Positions 1 to 7,654 of a stretch of DNA of 14,884 bases are shown in pieces. The notes beneath the pieces are model-generated. The model saw only the letters and a list, made by a program, of their open reading frames with translations. It was not told where the DNA came from and searched no databases. Source of the DNA: Anaerolineae bacterium (lineage in GTDB: Bacteria > Chloroflexota > Anaerolineae > Anaerolineales > Villigracilaceae); assembly GCA_003524705.1 (NCBI GenBank), contig DQGV01000422.1, positions 1 through 14,884 on the forward strand, read 5' to 3'. The stretch's first letter is position 1. Each line of letters opens with the position of its first letter. Made by a program: the position numbers and the translations under genes.

Positions 1-60
1 TGGCAATTGCTGTTTGCTGATATGTGTGCCTTGCGGACGAACTGTAATAATTTTATCCAT
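1..60 (-). CDS. Start of an unidentified protein (partial, runs off the left edge)
   Basis: Only the first 20 codons are inside the window, reading MDKIITVRPQGTHISKQQLP. The ATG at 60-58 shares its first base with the TAA of the upstream lipoprotein gene (TAATG), the arrangement of a translationally coupled downstream cistron. All 20 codons are open to the window edge. The N-terminus resembles small cupin-fold proteins that begin with a similar VRP...SKQ.LP stretch, but this is a weak recollection and too short to assign. If real, it is the third gene of the operon headed by the dioxygenase. Confidence 0.5.
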   Translation of the reverse strand, partial: MDKIITVRPQGTHISKQQLP

Positions 61-893
61 TACGGAAGCCCGTTAACGACGATAGATTGAACTAGTGAAT
101 CAAGGACAAGCAATGAAGGTGTAAATGCCTCAGGCTTTGAATTATTTAACTGTTCAGTAACTGTATCAATCTCATTTTGAAGTATCGCAACATCGGGCCA
201 GTCTGTTGGGGCTTGTTTACCTATTAAGAAGCCAATATTTACTGCGAATGTAGTTGAAACGTAATATAAACCATCGTTTGTTATTCCTTGGAATGTATAC
301 AACATCAGGTTATTCAAAATCGGAACAGGAACTTGTGAAAAAGCTGTGAGATAACGAATCTCTGAGCCGTTTTGAAAACTGACTGTTTCAAAGTTGGAAT
401 AAAAATATGAGCCGGCGTTAAAACTTGGCAAAAATGGCATCCATTGTGGCTCTGGTAATGGTTGGTTTGGGTTGGTAATTAAAGATTTTAGGCTCTCAAC
501 TCTAGCGGCTACACTTACGTTCATTGCAACATATTCTTCAATCGGATAGAGGAATATTTCTATATCCCTCCATCCGTCTGTAACTACGTAGCCTTCAAGA
601 TTGTACTTATGATATTCAGGATGAGTTGCCCACCACGGCATATCATCAGCTGGAAGAGATTCTTCAACTATTTCTTCTGTTGCTGAAGTAGCAATACCAG
701 TTGGTACCACAAACGAGATATTATCATCTGTAAATAATATGCCATTAACTTCAGTGGGTATAGGCGCAGAAGCAGTCAGTGCTTCTAACGTTCCAGCTAC
801 AATAGTTTCTACACTTGGTTGTTGTGTAGAAGCAGGGCTACATGCAATTAATATAAATATCAATAAAACAAGAATATTATGTTTTATTTTCAT
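60..893 (-). CDS. Putative lipoprotein of unknown function
   Basis: The protein has 277 residues from the ATG at 893-891. It opens with a short basic n-region (MKIKHN), a hydrophobic stretch and a lipobox ending in LIAC with the cysteine at residue 18, so it should be exported and lipid-anchored. The mature part starts with a Ser/Thr/Gln-rich linker, is rich in aromatic residues (for example PWWATHPEYHKY) and shows no domain I recognise. A GTG five codons upstream (908-906) is an alternative start, but it would overlap the dioxygenase gene and lengthen the n-region. With the ATG, only one base separates it from the dioxygenase stop, so the genes are probably co-transcribed. No clear Shine-Dalgarno sequence is visible, consistent with coupling. 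Nothing ties it to tyrosine metabolism except position. Confidence 0.75.
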   Translation of the reverse strand: MKIKHNILVLLIFILIACSPASTQQPSVETIVAGTLEALTASAPIPTEVNGILFTDDNISFVVPTGIATSATEEIVEESLPADDMPWWATHPEYHKYNLEGYVVTDGWRDIEIFLYPIEEYVAMNVSVAARVESLKSLITNPNQPLPEPQWMPFLPSFNAGSYFYSNFETVSFQNGSEIRYLTAFSQVPVPILNNLMLYTFQGITNDGLYYVSTTFAVNIGFLIGKQAPTDWPDVAILQNEIDTVTEQLNNSKPEAFTPSLLVLDSLVQSIVVNGLP

Positions 894-894
894 T

Positions 895-2022
895 TTATAA
901 ATTGCCACGTTTTTCTTGTTCTAATTCAATTGATTCAAACAAAGCTTTGAAATTGCCTTTGCCAAATCCTTGTGCGCCATGACGTTGAATCACTTCAATG
1001 AACATGGTAGGGCGGTCCTGAATGGGGCGGGTGAAAATTTGAAGCAAGTATCCTTCATCATCACGGTCAACCAAGATGCCGAGTTCATGAAGTGTTTTCA
1101 TATCTTCTTTGATTTTGCCAACACGATCTGGAAGCATTTCATAATAAGTATCTGGCACGCGTAAAAACTCAACGCCTCGTTTGCGAAGTTCAGCAATGGT
1201 TTTGATAATGTCGCCTGTGATGATGGCAAGGTGTTGAACACCTGGGGTTAAGTAATAATCAAGATATTCTTCAATTTGACTCTTTCTTTTACCTTCAGCA
1301 GGTTCATTGATTGGGAACTTAACGCGTCCATTCCCGTTTTGCATGACCTTGCTCATTAGAGCTGAGTATTCGGTTGAGATATCTTTATCATCAAAGTGAA
1401 GCAATTGACGAAAACCCATCACTTGATGATAAAAATTTACCCAGTGATTCATTTTGCCAAGTTGCACATTGCCCACCATGTGGTCAATGGCGGCTAAACC
1501 TGTTGATTCGGCTTCGTATTGAATTGCTTTATAGGTTGGGGCAAACACGCCTTTGTAATCGCCACGATCTACAAAGACATGCAAGGTTTCGCCGTAAGTG
1601 TAAATAGCAGATGTTCGGTAAATCCCGAAATCATCTTTTTCTTCGCGTGGTGCCCAAGCGGATTTTCCGCCACGAGCAGTCGTTTCTTTCCATGCTTTTT
1701 CTACATCATCTACTTCGAGGGCAATCATTTTCACGCCGTCACCATGCACCATGTGATGCGATGCAATCGGGCTGGATGGGCTGTAAGGTGCTGAAATGAC
1801 AAAACGCGCTTGACCAGATTCAAGCACATACGAGGCAAACTCACGGTTGCCTGTTTCTAAACCTGAATAGGCAACTGGTTTAAAGCCAAACGCTTTCCAC
1901 CAATAATACATGGCATGTTTGGCATTGCCAACGTAAAAATGGACATGGTCAACTGATTTAATTTTGAGGAAGTCCGCTTCCTCTGTCATCGGGCGGGATT
2001 CGGGTTTTTCTTTTGTTACCAT
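895..2022 (-). CDS. hpd: 4-hydroxyphenylpyruvate dioxygenase
   Basis: A 375-residue Fe(II) dioxygenase of the vicinal-oxygen-chelate fold, expected to convert 4-hydroxyphenylpyruvate and O2 to homogentisate and CO2 in tyrosine catabolism (cytoplasmic). Two tandem glyoxalase-like halves are visible, beginning near residues 25 (VDHVHFYV) and 179 (IDHMVGNV). The iron triad is intact: H181 (DHMVGN), H264 (GVQHLAI) and E343 (FIEVIQR). Spacing of 83 and 79 residues matches what I recall for the Streptomyces enzyme (H187/H270/E349). The family signatures KSQIEEYLDYYLTPGVQH and GFGKGNFKALFESIE are present, which favours this over hydroxymandelate synthase. The frame stays open upstream to 2118, but that part overlaps the murJ terminator; the ATG at 2022-2020 has GGAG five bases upstream and is the better start. 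No homogentisate dioxygenase is seen in the window. Confidence 0.95.
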   Translation of the reverse strand: MVTKEKPESRPMTEEADFLKIKSVDHVHFYVGNAKHAMYYWWKAFGFKPVAYSGLETGNREFASYVLESGQARFVISAPYSPSSPIASHHMVHGDGVKMIALEVDDVEKAWKETTARGGKSAWAPREEKDDFGIYRTSAIYTYGETLHVFVDRGDYKGVFAPTYKAIQYEAESTGLAAIDHMVGNVQLGKMNHWVNFYHQVMGFRQLLHFDDKDISTEYSALMSKVMQNGNGRVKFPINEPAEGKRKSQIEEYLDYYLTPGVQHLAIITGDIIKTIAELRKRGVEFLRVPDTYYEMLPDRVGKIKEDMKTLHELGILVDRDDEGYLLQIFTRPIQDRPTMFIEVIQRHGAQGFGKGNFKALFESIELEQEKRGNL

Positions 2023-2050
2023 TTCTTCTCCTTGTGGTTGAGTTAATTTG

Positions 2051-2079
2051 ATTCTACGCCAAAGGTGTTTTGTGTGCAA
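2051..2079 (-). promoter_or_regulatory. Candidate sigma-A promoter for the dioxygenase operon
   Basis: On the minus strand TTGCAC (2079-2074) is followed after exactly 17 bases by TAGAAT (2056-2051). The -10 matches consensus at 5 of 6 positions, the -35 only at TTG. Transcription would begin near 2044, giving a leader of about 20 bases that carries the AGGAG ribosome site of hpd. It lies directly after the murJ terminator, where a new promoter is needed. Confidence 0.5.
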
Positions 2080-2082
2080 CAT

Positions 2083-2117
2083 AAAAAATGCCTCCAGAGT
2101 AAGAAACTGTGGAGGCA
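2083..2117 (-). terminator. Intrinsic terminator of murJ
   Basis: Read on the minus strand, TGCCTCCA (2117-2110) and TGGAGGCA (2096-2089) form a perfect 8-bp stem around a 13-base loop, followed at once by six T residues (2088-2083). It starts five bases after the murJ stop codon, so murJ and hpd should be separate transcripts. Confidence 0.85.
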
Positions 2118-2121
2118 ATGA

Positions 2122-3705
2122 CTATCTCTTCAATCTTCTCATCACCCCATTGAAGATATAACTTAATTCTGGCACGCGCAAAATAAATAAAATTGCAAAA
2201 TAAACAACTCCGCCACTGATGACTCCCGCAGGGACGAGAATCCACACGCTTAGGTTTTCTCCAAAAGAAAGTAAGGCAAACAAAGCCAAAGACATGCCGA
2301 TTGCTGAAATGAATGAAGGAATTGCTCCGCGCAGGATGTGATTCCCTTCAATTCCATTTAATCTTTTTTGCATAACAATAAATAATACAACTGCTTCAAT
2401 TGCAGTTGCTAATGAATTAGCAAGGGCAAGTCCACCAAGCGGAAGCCAGCCGATGGATTCAAACCATCTCGAAAATAAAATGCTGAATAAAACATTTAAT
2501 CCCATAGCAATCACGCCGATGATGACTGGCGTTTTTGTGTCCTGTTGAGCATAAAAAGCGCGAGTCAAAACTTCCATAATGGAGTGACCGACGAGTCCAG
2601 CCGCGTACCAAAGCAAAGCCCATGAAACGAGTTGTACAGAATTTGAGTCAAACTCACCACGTTGATATAACAAAGAAATAATTGGTTCGCGTAAAAGAAT
2701 CAAGCCGACGCTGGCGGGCAGTGCTAATAAAATAATTCCGCGTAATGATGAAGCCAATGAAGAACGCATTTCATCTTGCTTACCTAATGCGTGTTGCGCA
2801 GAAAAAGTTGGCATTGCCGCAATCGCCACCGATTGTGCAATCACAGCTTGCGCCATGAGCATTAAAGAAAAACCGTAATACAAACCAGTCACACTTCCGC
2901 TTTGCATTTGAGATGCAAGCCAAGTGTTGACCCAAAAATTTAATTGCACAACTGCTACTCCAAGTAATCTCGGTCCCATTAAAAAGATGACTTGTTTGAA
3001 GTTTGAATCACGAAAATCGAATAAAGATTGAAATGTGATACGTGATGCGTTTTTCGTAAAAACCTTAAGTAACAAAGGTATTTGAATCACTACATATAAC
3101 ACTGCGCCAAGTACAACGCCCCACGCCAAACCATAAATCCCCATTGATGGTGCCAGAAATAAAACGCCAAAGATAATGCCGAGTTGATATAACGCGGGAG
3201 TTAATGCAGGAATTAAAAAGATTTGATGTGTGTTTAATATTCCACCAATGAATCCGCCTAAGCCGAATAACACGGCAGAAATTAATTGAATGCGTAACAA
3301 GGTAATGGTTAAAGAAAAAAGTTGAGGGTCAGTGGACAAGCCGGGCGCAAGTGCGAAGCGAATCACTTGTGGTGCGAAAATCGCAATCAAGATGGCGAGC
3401 AATGTCAAAGTTAATGTAACTGCATTGGCTATTGAGCTGGCGAGTTTCCATGCCGAATCTTTTTCATCTTTGGCGAGCAAACTCGTGAACGTCGGAATGA
3501 ATGCTGAACCCAACGCGCCACCTGCTATTAATAAAAATAAAGTTTCGCTCACGCGATTTGCCGCAAAAAAAGAATCGAGTTCAGGCGATGCGCCAAATGT
3601 TTGCGCCACCAACACGCCACGAATCAAACCTGCGATTTGCCCCAATAAAATGGCGAACATCACTGTGCCAGCTGCGCGTGCGATTTGTTGATTTGAGTTT
3701 GTCAT
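2122..3705 (-). CDS. murJ: Lipid II flippase MurJ (MviN family)
   Basis: A 527-residue polytopic membrane protein of the MOP exporter superfamily. MurJ moves the peptidoglycan precursor lipid II across the cytoplasmic membrane. Length and the spread of hydrophobic segments from residue 10 to about 520 fit the 13-14 helix MurJ fold. The N-terminal signature is clear: an Arg in helix 1 (GLIRGVLVAQTFGAS), Asp in ELDSFFAANR, and AGGALGSAFIPTF in helix 2; a further family element is PRLLGVAVVQLNFWVNTWLAS near residue 245. The central Arg and Asp residues are those considered important in the E. coli protein. The ATG at 3705-3703 is preceded by AAGG five bases upstream, but the only -10 box is so close that the message may be nearly leaderless. 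It is divergent from the HKD lipoprotein and ends in its own terminator. Confidence 0.95.
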   Translation of the reverse strand: MTNSNQQIARAAGTVMFAILLGQIAGLIRGVLVAQTFGASPELDSFFAANRVSETLFLLIAGGALGSAFIPTFTSLLAKDEKDSAWKLASSIANAVTLTLTLLAILIAIFAPQVIRFALAPGLSTDPQLFSLTITLLRIQLISAVLFGLGGFIGGILNTHQIFLIPALTPALYQLGIIFGVLFLAPSMGIYGLAWGVVLGAVLYVVIQIPLLLKVFTKNASRITFQSLFDFRDSNFKQVIFLMGPRLLGVAVVQLNFWVNTWLASQMQSGSVTGLYYGFSLMLMAQAVIAQSVAIAAMPTFSAQHALGKQDEMRSSLASSLRGIILLALPASVGLILLREPIISLLYQRGEFDSNSVQLVSWALLWYAAGLVGHSIMEVLTRAFYAQQDTKTPVIIGVIAMGLNVLFSILFSRWFESIGWLPLGGLALANSLATAIEAVVLFIVMQKRLNGIEGNHILRGAIPSFISAIGMSLALFALLSFGENLSVWILVPAGVISGGVVYFAILFILRVPELSYIFNGVMRRLKR

Positions 3706-3715
3706 AAAGCCTTGC

Positions 3716-3725
3716 GATTATAATC
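3716..3725. promoter_or_regulatory. Symmetric -10 element, candidate bidirectional promoter
   Basis: The 10-bp sequence GATTATAATC is a perfect palindrome and gives a consensus TATAAT on both strands (3719-3724 plus, 3722-3717 minus). It is the only promoter-like element in the 25-bp gap between two divergent start codons. A plus-strand start 6-7 bases downstream would fall on the ATG at 3731 (leaderless mRNA); a minus-strand start would leave only about 5 bases before the murJ ATG at 3705. No good -35 at 16-18 bp is seen on either side. Confidence 0.5.
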
Positions 3726-3730
3726 ACTTT

Positions 3731-4828
3731 ATGAAAAAATTTTTGACATTGCTTTCTTTGATTATATTAACCGCATGTGATGTAAACCTCGCGCCTCCAC
3801 CTACGTTGACACCTGACTCTGCAACTCAGCCTTCATTTACATTGACAGAGATTCCCATCCCTGCGGGGTATGGTTATACAAGTGACTGGTTTGAATTGTA
3901 TTTTACGAATCCAAACAGTTCATTGTCTTCGCAAGAAACAGGCGGTATTGACATTCCACTTGCCAATGCAATTGATTCGGCTAAATTAAGTGTGGATGTT
4001 GCGATTTATAGTTTTAGTTTGCCAAGTATTCGGGATGCTTTAATCCGTGCTTATGAACGTGGTGTGCAAGTGCGCATGGTAATGGAAAGCGATAATATTG
4101 AGCGTTCTGCTCCGCAAAGATTGAAAGATGCGGGCATTCCGATTTTAGGGGATAGGCGCGAAGGCTTGATGCATAACAAATTTGTCATCATTGATAAATC
4201 GGAGGTGTGGTTAGGTTCAATGAATTTCACCATTTCAGGTGCGTATGAAGATAATAATGTGCTGATGCGGATTCGGTCTGTGAGGATTGTAGAAAATTTT
4301 ATAAAGGAATTTGAAGAAATGTATCTTGAAGATTCTTTTGGAGACAACATTCGCGCTGAAACGCCAAATCCGCAGGCAACTGTAAACGATATACAAATTG
4401 ATACTTATTTCTCACCTGATGACGTGGTGCAACCGATTTTGGTAGATATTATCAATACCACAAATGAAAGTATTTATTTCATGGCATTTTCATTTACATC
4501 TGACCCAATTGGTGATGCGATGCGTGAACGCGCACAAGACGGGGTGACTGTAGCGGGGGTGATGGATGTTGAACAAATAGAATCAAATATCGGCACGGAG
4601 TTTGATGCGTTTCGTCAAGCAGGCTTAGATGTGTATCGCGATGGAAATGCGGGTCAGATGCATCATAAGACAATCATCATAGATGAAAGTATAGTGATTA
4701 CGGGTTCATATAATTTTACGAACAGCGCTGAGGTGCGGAATGATGAATATGTGCTCGTGATTTATAACGAAGAAATTGCGAAGTTATTTATTGCTGAGTT
4801 TCAAAGAATTTATAATGATGCAAAATAA
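3731..4828 (+). CDS. Lipoprotein with two phospholipase D (HKD) motifs
   Basis: A 365-residue phospholipase D-superfamily protein (phosphodiesterase, nuclease or transphosphatidylase chemistry) predicted to be anchored outside the cytoplasmic membrane. It begins with a lipoprotein signal, MKKFLTLLSLIILTAC, with the lipidated cysteine at residue 16, then a Pro/Thr-rich linker. Both active-site motifs are complete: H148-x-K150-x4-D155 followed by GSMN (162-165), and H311-x-K313-x4-D318 followed by GSYN (325-328). The two halves suit the usual pseudo-dimeric single active site. No Shine-Dalgarno sequence is present and a TATAAT box ends only seven bases before the ATG, so translation is probably leaderless. 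The substrate cannot be read from sequence: extracellular DNA, phospholipid or a cardiolipin-synthase-like reaction are all possible. The arrangement resembles Nuc-type nucleases more than cardiolipin synthases, which usually have N-terminal membrane helices. Confidence 0.9.
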   Translation: MKKFLTLLSLIILTACDVNLAPPPTLTPDSATQPSFTLTEIPIPAGYGYTSDWFELYFTNPNSSLSSQETGGIDIPLANAIDSAKLSVDVAIYSFSLPSIRDALIRAYERGVQVRMVMESDNIERSAPQRLKDAGIPILGDRREGLMHNKFVIIDKSEVWLGSMNFTISGAYEDNNVLMRIRSVRIVENFIKEFEEMYLEDSFGDNIRAETPNPQATVNDIQIDTYFSPDDVVQPILVDIINTTNESIYFMAFSFTSDPIGDAMRERAQDGVTVAGVMDVEQIESNIGTEFDAFRQAGLDVYRDGNAGQMHHKTIIIDESIVITGSYNFTNSAEVRNDEYVLVIYNEEIAKLFIAEFQRIYNDAK

Positions 4829-4903
4829 TTCTTAAAATCGGTTGCGTTTTGACATAAAATCGATTAAATTTAGACATCTAGCACGCCCGTTCTAATAGAA
4901 TAC

Positions 4904-4936
4904 AGACCTAACAGGTTTTCAAAACCTGTCAGGTCT
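4904..4936. repeat. 33-bp palindrome, REP-like
   Basis: AGACCTAACAGGTTTT (4904-4919) and AAAACCTGTCAGGTCT (4921-4936) are inverted repeats matching at 15 of 16 positions around a single central base. The one mismatch (A4910/C4930) would be a G-U pair in a minus-strand transcript. It lies 75 bases after the HKD lipoprotein gene and 25 before the next ATG. There is no adjacent T-run on either strand, so it is a poor textbook terminator. Palindromes built on ACCTGTCAGGT are, as I recall, dispersed in many bacterial genomes, so a mobile REP-type element is the preferred reading. It may still halt or protect transcripts. Confidence 0.7.
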
Positions 4937-4961
4937 TAAACAGAAATTTTAGGAGACCTTC

Positions 4962-7508
4962 ATGGCAGACTCTAACTTTTATCTCGGACGTTTATTTGAC
5001 CCCAAAACTTCAACGCTAACCAACAAGCCACTTGAATATGACCCATCTGATTTAACCACTCACGCCGTCGTAACAGGTATGACAGGTTCCGGCAAAACAG
5101 GTTTATGTATTGCCATGTTAGAAGAAGCTGCATTGAATGGTGTGCCGGCTATCATCATTGACCCAAAGGGTGACTTAACCAATTTGCTGTTACATTTTCC
5201 AGAATTGCTTCCATCCGATTTTCAACCATGGATTGACCCCGAAGTTGTGCGCCGTGCAGGTACAACACCAGAAAAAGCCGCTGAAGAAGCCGCCGATGCT
5301 TGGGGAAAAGGAATTGAAGAATGGGGCATGGACAAAAGCCGTATTCTTGACTTAAAAAAGTCTGTACAGTTTACGGTTTATACACCGGGATCTAAATCCG
5401 GCGAATTGGTTCGTATTCTTTCTTCACTTGAAGCACCAAAATTAGATTGGGAAGAAAATAGTGAAGTAATTCTTGAACGCATCAACAGTACTGTGACAGC
5501 TTTATTAGGATTAGTTGGATTACGTGATGTAGACCCTATTAGTTCTAGAGAACATATTTTGATTTCTAAAATTTTTGAGGAATTCTGGAAAAATCAACAA
5601 GACATAGATTTTGAAGAATTAATTAGACAAACACAAAATCCAAGCTTTACAAGTCTTGGAGCATTTTCTGTGGATGAAATTTTCCCTCCTAAAGAGAGGA
5701 CAACTTTAGCAATAACTTTAAATAATATTTTGGCGTCACCATCGTTTCAAGCATGGCGTGAAGGCGAATCACTAGATATCGAAAATTTTCTTTATACTGC
5801 TGACCGTAGACCACGTCATAGCATTTTTTATCTCGCCCATCTTTCAGATGGCGAAAGAATGTTTTTCACCACATTACTTTTATCTGCTATAGAAACTTGG
5901 ATGCGCACACAAAAAGGTTCAACCTCATTACGCGCGTTGTTATACATGGATGAAATTTATGGTTATCTTCCACCAACCGCAAATCCGCCATCCAAGCAAC
6001 CTTTGCTTCGCATGTTAAAGCAAGCGCGTGCATTTGGTTTGGGTCTTTTGCTTGCCACGCAAAATCCAGTGGATATGGATTACAAAGCCCTCTCCAATAC
6101 AGGCACATGGTTCATCGGCAAACTGCAAACCGAGCGTGATAAGAATCGTTTACTCGATGGTCTCGAAAGTTTAGCAGGTGGCATCTCACGCGCGCAAATG
6201 GATAAATTAATTTCATCGCTTGGCAAACGTGTTTTCGTGATGAACAACGTCAATGAAAAAGCACCGATGTTATTCCAAACTCGTTGGGTGATGAATTTCT
6301 TAGCAGGACCTTTAACTCGTCAACAGATTCCTGACTTGAATGATTTGGCTGGAGCAAAATCCGCGCCTCAATACAAAGGGAAATCTGATTCTAAACCTGT
6401 AACAGATTCTCTGCCCAAACAAAAACCTCCTCTTGACCAAGTCCAACCAGTCGTAGTGCCCGTTGCTGAAACTCGAAACGCGCAAGCTGTAACACGTAAT
6501 TCAACAAATGGAACATCCACAAAACCTCCTGTTCCAAATGGCGTGCGGGAATATTATCTGCCACAAAACTACAGTTTATCTGAATCTTTACAAGCGACCA
6601 AACGCTCACAATCTTTTGGCGGCTCAATTCAAGGCGTAATGTATTATCCAGTTCTACTTGCTTCTGCTCAAATCCGCATCTTAGATAGAAAATATAATGT
6701 AGATGTAGAAATCACAAAATCAGTCTTGGTTGAAAATTTAGACAGGCGAGGCATTGTGCGTTGGGAAGAATTTCCATACGCAGGACCATCCTTAGACAAA
6801 ATTGAAACCATGCCCGCTGATTCTGCTCGCTTTGCATCTATTGAACCACCATTGAGTGATGCAAAATTAATGAATGCTTTGCTCAAAGATTTTACAGATT
6901 GGATATTCCGCAATTCAGCAGTTAAAGCCCGTGAAAACAAAGCCCTTAAAGTGTTTGCGGGACCGGACGTCACCGCCGCTGATTTTATGAAGCAATGTGC
7001 CGACAAAGCCCGCGAAGCCTGTGATGCAGAAATTGTAAAAAAGACTTCGGCATTAGATAAAAAGATTCGCTCTTTAGAAGATAAACTTGGTAGAGAAGAA
7101 CGTGAATTGCGTGAAGATGAAGCTGAATTACAAAACCGCAATATTGAATCTGCGGCGAATTTAGCAGAACTTGGCGCAAGTTTGTTTGGTCTTACACGTA
7201 AGAAAAGTGTTACCACTCAATTTACAAAACACCGACTTGCTCAAAATGCTAAGGCTCAGGTGCAAGAATCAAAAGAGGCGATTGCTCAATTCACCAAAGA
7301 GTTAGAGGTGTTATATCGAGAACGTGACTCAATTGAAGAAGAAATCAATAACCGCTGGGGTAGTGTTGTATCAGAGTTTACTGAAATTGAAGTGCGCCCC
7401 AAAAAGACGGATATTTATGTCAATATTTTTGGTGTGGCATGGAAGCCGAATTACATTGTGCAAGCGGCTGGTGAAACGATTGAACTGCCAGCCTTTGGTG
7501 CGGAATAA
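4962..7508 (+). CDS. HerA/FtsK-type P-loop ATPase with C-terminal coiled coil
   Basis: An 848-residue cytoplasmic ATPase of the HerA/VirB4/FtsK division, whose members form hexameric rings that pump DNA or move protein partners. The Walker A motif GMTGSGKT is at residues 39-46, followed by IIIDPKGDLTNLL near 65. Walker B is LRALLYMDE with D330-E331. The sensor segment ATQNPVDMDYKALSNTGTWF follows near 366, then the conserved LQTERDKNRLLDGLE. A low-complexity linker rich in Lys, Pro and Ser spans about 463-530. Residues about 668-800 are highly charged and probably a long coiled coil. The ATG has AGGAG six bases upstream. A TTGACA at 4849-4854 may belong to its promoter, though no good -10 stands at the right distance. 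The usual HerA partner nuclease NurA is not adjacent, and the gene appears monocistronic. The cellular role is unknown. Confidence 0.85.
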   Translation: MADSNFYLGRLFDPKTSTLTNKPLEYDPSDLTTHAVVTGMTGSGKTGLCIAMLEEAALNGVPAIIIDPKGDLTNLLLHFPELLPSDFQPWIDPEVVRRAGTTPEKAAEEAADAWGKGIEEWGMDKSRILDLKKSVQFTVYTPGSKSGELVRILSSLEAPKLDWEENSEVILERINSTVTALLGLVGLRDVDPISSREHILISKIFEEFWKNQQDIDFEELIRQTQNPSFTSLGAFSVDEIFPPKERTTLAITLNNILASPSFQAWREGESLDIENFLYTADRRPRHSIFYLAHLSDGERMFFTTLLLSAIETWMRTQKGSTSLRALLYMDEIYGYLPPTANPPSKQPLLRMLKQARAFGLGLLLATQNPVDMDYKALSNTGTWFIGKLQTERDKNRLLDGLESLAGGISRAQMDKLISSLGKRVFVMNNVNEKAPMLFQTRWVMNFLAGPLTRQQIPDLNDLAGAKSAPQYKGKSDSKPVTDSLPKQKPPLDQVQPVVVPVAETRNAQAVTRNSTNGTSTKPPVPNGVREYYLPQNYSLSESLQATKRSQSFGGSIQGVMYYPVLLASAQIRILDRKYNVDVEITKSVLVENLDRRGIVRWEEFPYAGPSLDKIETMPADSARFASIEPPLSDAKLMNALLKDFTDWIFRNSAVKARENKALKVFAGPDVTAADFMKQCADKAREACDAEIVKKTSALDKKIRSLEDKLGREERELREDEAELQNRNIESAANLAELGASLFGLTRKKSVTTQFTKHRLAQNAKAQVQESKEAIAQFTKELEVLYRERDSIEEEINNRWGSVVSEFTEIEVRPKKTDIYVNIFGVAWKPNYIVQAAGETIELPAFGAE

Positions 7509-7510
7509 TG

Positions 7511-7542
7511 TTGTAGGGATACGGTGTTGCGTGTCCCTACAA
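7511..7542. repeat. 32-bp palindrome after the ATPase gene, REP-like or terminator
   Basis: TTGTAGGGATACG (7511-7523) pairs with CGTGTCCCTACAA (7530-7542) around a 6-base loop, with one G-T wobble. It starts two bases after the ATPase stop codon. What follows on the plus strand is A-rich rather than a T-run, so termination would be non-canonical. Palindromes of the form GTAGGGACACG...CGTGTCCCTAC are, from memory, a common dispersed repeat in several phyla including Chloroflexota, so this may be a repeat reused as a 3' end. Confidence 0.65.
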
Positions 7543-7547
7543 AAATC

Positions 7548-7574
7548 TTGACATCAATTACCAAAAATGATAAT
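7548..7574 (+). promoter_or_regulatory. Candidate promoter of the cold-shock gene
   Basis: A perfect -35 TTGACA (7548-7553) is followed after 15 bases by GATAAT (7569-7574), 5 of 6 to consensus; with a 17-base spacer the hexamer would be the poorer TAATCT. Transcription would start near 7580, giving a leader of about 75 bases before the ATG at 7655. Confidence 0.5.
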
Positions 7575-7586
7575 CTTGCACTTGCG

Positions 7587-7636
7587 TGCCCGATTCGCCT
7601 TTGAAAGCGTGAAGGTGGACGGGCATTAAATTTTTT
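7587..7636 (+). promoter_or_regulatory. Leader hairpin plus T-run upstream of the cold-shock gene
   Basis: TGCCCG (7587-7592) pairs with CGGGCA (7620-7625). Above a bulged A at 7593, TTCGCCTT (7594-7601) pairs with AAGGTGGA (7612-7619) using two G-U pairs, giving about 14 bp in total. Six T residues follow at 7631-7636, five bases after the stem, and the AGGAG site lies at 7641-7645. The structure could be a leaky terminator, a transcript stabiliser, or a temperature-sensitive leader. Structured leaders that change with temperature are known for enterobacterial cspA; applying that here is inference. Confidence 0.5.
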
Positions 7637-7654
7637 CTGTAGGAGAAATAAAAC

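Noticed and set aside
2023..2118. N-terminal extension of hpd to 2118
   Set aside because: It would translate through the murJ terminator and the hpd promoter, its sequence is unlike the family's N-terminus, and the ATG at 2022 has a good ribosome site.
4855..4901. A -10 box for the ATPase gene
   Set aside because: TTGACA at 4849 has no good -10 at 16-18 bases, and TAGAAT at 4896 has no matching -35; neither pairing is strong enough to list.
6668..7216. 182-codon open frame antisense to the ATPase gene
   Set aside because: It lies wholly inside a well-supported gene, and its Ser/Leu-rich product has no recognisable motif; it is a shadow frame.
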